A program made the position numbers and the translations under genes. A DNA stretch of 64,000 nt from an uncultured Prevotella sp. (lineage in GTDB: Bacteria > Bacteroidota > Bacteroidia > Bacteroidales > Bacteroidaceae), in contig CAKZVT010000043.1 of assembly GCA_937922435.1 (NCBI GenBank), positions 1 through 64,000 on the forward strand, given 5' to 3'. This document shows, one piece after another, positions 61,042-64,000 of this stretch. Numbering within the stretch: position 1 is the first letter of the stretch; each line of letters opens with the position of its first letter. The notes beneath the pieces were generated by a model that saw only the letters and a list, made by a program, of their open reading frames with translations, ran no database searches and was not told the DNA's origin.

Positions 61042-64000
61042 ATGAAACACTTAGTTTTTCTTGTTCTGTGCCTATTTATGTGCTGTGGCGCATACGCGCA
61101 GAATGATGTCCAAAAATTTCCCCCCCCCATGGGGAAAAGTTAAAAACCCTAAAATCTGCTGACGGAAAGCGTGGCAATGCCTTTGTTGCGCCGCCATCGG
61201 TTGTGCAGCGTTACGAGGCCATGCAGCGTGCCAAGAAGTAGGAAAAGCTGCAAGCCAGCCGTGCCGGAAGAGTTGTGCAGAGAGCTGTCCCCGTGCGGCC
61301 AAGTCTTGCACAGGTAGAGGCTGGCAAGGCACGCATAACGCTTAATGTGGAGAGCGGTTATATAGGGTGTGGCTACCAGTTGCTTCTCGATGAGGACTGC
61401 GAGTTCGCAGGAACGTTTGACGAGTTGTCCGTGGGCTATTTGTATCACGATGCCGAATACACTGTGCCCGAAGACGCTTCAGAGTATAACAACTCTTTGG
61501 AGGCAGGACAGACGGCTTCGGTCGACGTGCCGGCCGGCAAGTATGACTTTTACGTGTTGGGTTGTGACACATATATGTTGTCGACCTATACCTTGGAAGG
61601 TGAGGCTGAAGGCGACGATTTTGAGTTCAAGAGCGGTTGCGAGTATGTGTTTACCGTCAGGACGGGAGGCTTTTTTGAGAACGTCACGCTTACGAGCGTA
61701 GCTCCCGTTGAGATAGGGGTAAGTGGCATAACGTCGCCTGCTACAGGCGAGAACCTTACCGCTGCGGAGAAAGTCACCGCCACTATATTCAACGAAGGTA
61801 CCGAGCCTGCCACCGGATTTACTGCTACATTCACAGTTGACGACGGTCAGCCTGTTACGGAAACCGTAACGCAGACTGTCCCCGCAAGCGGAAGCATCGA
61901 CTATACTTTCACCGCCACGGCCGACCTTTCGGCGCCAGGCATGCATAAAATTACCGTCACGGTAGCCAGCGACGAAGACTGCCTTGCAAGTAATAACACA
62001 ATGACGGCAACGGTGAACAACATTGCCCCGATACCGACTCCTTATGTCTGCGAGTTCAATGAGGATGTGGATGTCGAGGAATGGACTGTAATCGATAAAG
62101 CCAGTGACAAGATAACATGGAAGGTTGTGCCTGAAAGCGGATTTGCCGAGATAAGGTATAATGCGGCAAAGCCTTTGGATGATTATCTTGTAACAAGTAA
62201 TTCCATAAGCCTTAAGGCCGGTACAAGCAAGATTGTCATTGACTACAATGCGCGTGAACGTATATTGGGCGACCCCAATTACGAGGATTTCGAGGTGCTT
62301 TATGGCAAGTCTTCAGATGTCAGTTCGATGGCAGTGCTTGGAAAAGCGGAGAACTTTACATGGAAGGAAGGCGGCTACGTATTGCCTTTGAACATCGAGC
62401 TTGACGAGGCTGGGGCTTACTATTTCGCAATACATGCAACTTCGGCGATTGGTAATTACGGCATAGAGATAAACAAGGTGGAAATATCCGAAGGCGCGTT
62501 TGCTGGCACGCCCGACCTTGTTCTTGACCGTGTTGTGCTGCCTATGTCGAACTGTTCGCTTACGGCGGACGAGACAGTGACCGCTGAAATATCAAACAAC
62601 GGCACGGGCGGAGTGGCCGGTTTCACGCTTGAATGCACGGTAAACGGCGAGGTAAAGGCCACGAAAGGGTTTGCAACGGCTGTGCCTGCATACGGTAATG
62701 TTACTGTAGAGATTGAAGGTGTAGACCTTTCAGCTCCTGATAAATATACAGTCGGCGTAAGGATAACCGAAGTAGAGCCGGCGGAAGGCCAGAACCCAGA
62801 GGCCGTAACCGATAATAATTATGCCGAGGCGGCCGTTACCCACTTCACCCCTGTTGACGTTCCTGTTACTTGGAACTTTAATGACGAAGCCCAGCGTGCC
62901 GACTGGACGGGTGGCGACTCATGGATTTACGACGGCGAATACAACTCTGCGATATATTGTACGGGCACGACTCCTCTAACCTCACGCGGCGTAAACCTTG
63001 AAGCCGGCAAGACTTACAGGCTGACTTACAACTACGCCGCAGGTGCTTACGGCGGCTATGTGTCAGAAAGTTATGATATAATTATAGGTAAGGACGGTGC
63101 GCCTCTCGACGAGTGGAGCGTTCTGTATCCGTTCACTAACATTTATACGAATGATATTTTTGCCGACGCAGAGTTGAGGTTCAAGGCACCGTCTGACGGC
63201 ATTTATTCGTTCGGTTTCAGGCAGGAAACGTCCAACGGCACTTTAAATCTGCGCAGCGTAACCGTTGCAGAGGTCGCTCCTTATGATGTAACGCTCAGCG
63301 TTACGGGCATTCCCACCAAGCTGCCGAAGGCGCAGACCGGAAGTATGGCGTTGTCGGCAAAGGTCTACAACTATGGCTCGGAGAGCGTGTCAGGCACTGT
63401 TACGGTAGAGGTCGGCGGCAAGCAGGCCGGTTCCGCCCGGTTTGAAGACCTTGCCTCATTGGCAACCAAGACGTTAAGCATACCCGTCACCGTGGGCGAT
63501 TCGGGTCTCGGCTCGCTGGCGGTCGAAGTGAATGCGGAAATCGACGGCCATGAAGACGGCAATCCGGCGGACAACATGGTATCGGCTGACGTTGAACTGA
63601 CGGAAGACATTTTGGCTTACGACCACTTGACCGACGGAATGTATGATGACAATTCCATAGGTTTGGGTGATGGTCAAGAATGCACCGCAGGCACGGTGTT
63701 CCACATCAGCAAGGCAGCTACGCTTGATGGCCTCTCCATAGGTTGGGGCGAGGTTACAGGCCAGCAGATAGGTCTTGCGGCATATAAATGGAATGTTGAC
63801 GGGCAGTCTTCGGGCGACGGATTATATATCTTGGACGATGCTGTGTTCTCGACCACTGCCGGCCAGGGCACTGAAATCGGCCAGCATGACTACATGTTCG
63901 ACGAGCCTGTGACGCTTGAACCTGGTGATTATCTGTTTACTGTAACTTATGAGGGCATGGGCCTTGCCGTCGACCGCGTGCTTCCCGGACAGCTGTATTT
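61042..64000 (+). pseudogene. Gingipain/adhesin-like surface protein gene, out of frame at a C9 tract (3' partial)
   Basis: ATG 61042 encodes a signal peptide (MKHLVFLVLCLFMCCGAYAQ). The frame meets nine Cs at 61120-61128 and stops at 61141. From the C-tract on, another frame stays open to the window end except for one TAG at 61239 (QRAKK, stop, EKLQAS). One extra C (C10) would join the signal peptide to that frame. The body has a gingipain DUF2436-like domain (CGYQLLLDEDCEFAGTF ... VPAGKYDFYVLG, about 61335-61690), CARDB-like domains (about 61715-62020, 62505-62840, 63290-63600), and cleaved-adhesin/choice-of-anchor-like domains (about 62045-62480, 62870-63270; WNFNDEAQRADWTGGDSW). Probably a T9SS cargo. 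It is off in this sequence, either a phase-variable state, a true pseudogene or assembly error. Confidence 0.72.
61120..61128 (+). repeat. Homopolymeric C9 tract in a surface protein gene
   Basis: Nine consecutive Cs about 26 codons after the start, right after the signal peptide. Its length decides whether the rest of the protein is in frame. Confidence 0.9.

Noticed and set aside
61369..61701. Separate small gene inside the adhesin region
   Set aside because: It is an alternate-frame shadow; the long open frame through 64000 encodes recognisable domains.

Overview
The window reads as a chromosomal segment of a Prevotella-like member of the Bacteroidales. The evidence is a complete type IX secretion core operon (porP-gldK-gldL-gldM-gldN), Bacteroidetes-type promoters (TTTG, about 20 nt, TAnnTTTG), TonB receptor and lipoprotein pairs, a 7TM-HD hydrolase, and no Shine-Dalgarno signals. 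No rRNA or tRNA gene was recognised.

Region 1 (1 to about 15.66 kb) is an AT-richer accessory island. It holds the end of a DUF6371 (Toprim/primase-like) gene and a MobV relaxase, then a shuffling type I restriction-modification system. Six tightly packed minus-strand genes run XRE regulator, hsdR, hsdM, DUF1016/PDDEXK nuclease, Abi-C protein, hsdS N-half. Beyond them lie a second complete hsdS, a silent hsdS C-half and a tyrosine recombinase. Four copies of TAAATCAGAATTTA in alternating orientation bound the hsdS cassettes. Divergent from the operon is a TIR-STAND-TPR defence protein, and the two share a strikingly symmetrical promoter region. A perfect 36-bp inverted repeat closes the island.

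Region 2 (15.7-22.3 kb) is the T9SS operon plus an outer-membrane barrel. Region 3 (22.8-29.9 kb) is a tripartite RND efflux operon with a divergent AraC regulator. Region 4 (30.0-38.7 kb) is housekeeping: priA, 7TM-HD hydrolase, gltX, a membrane metallophosphoesterase and a gamma-carbonic-anhydrase-like protein. Region 5 (38.8-48.4 kb) is envelope-related: a TonB receptor with an internally duplicated lipoprotein, two secreted proteins of unknown function and a choloylglycine hydrolase-family enzyme. Region 6 (48.4-60.7 kb) holds MlaF/MlaE-like genes, lptB, an aldo/keto reductase, a MATE pump, tig, clpP, clpX and recQ. The window ends inside a gingipain/adhesin-like surface protein gene, probably a T9SS cargo, whose start is separated from its body by a C9 tract and an in-frame stop.

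The most unusual signal is the intergenic repeat content of regions 3-6. There are eleven clusters of exactly phased 22-bp palindromic units, several with compensatory changes between adjacent units. There are also about 300-bp MITE-like elements, a 234-bp MITE-like element inserted beside one of them, and paired inverted G-rich motifs (GGGAGGGTTGGGGTGGG) enclosing short intergenic segments. The 22-bp clusters and the G-rich pairs are absent from the island and from the T9SS operon, which supports a recent foreign origin of the island.
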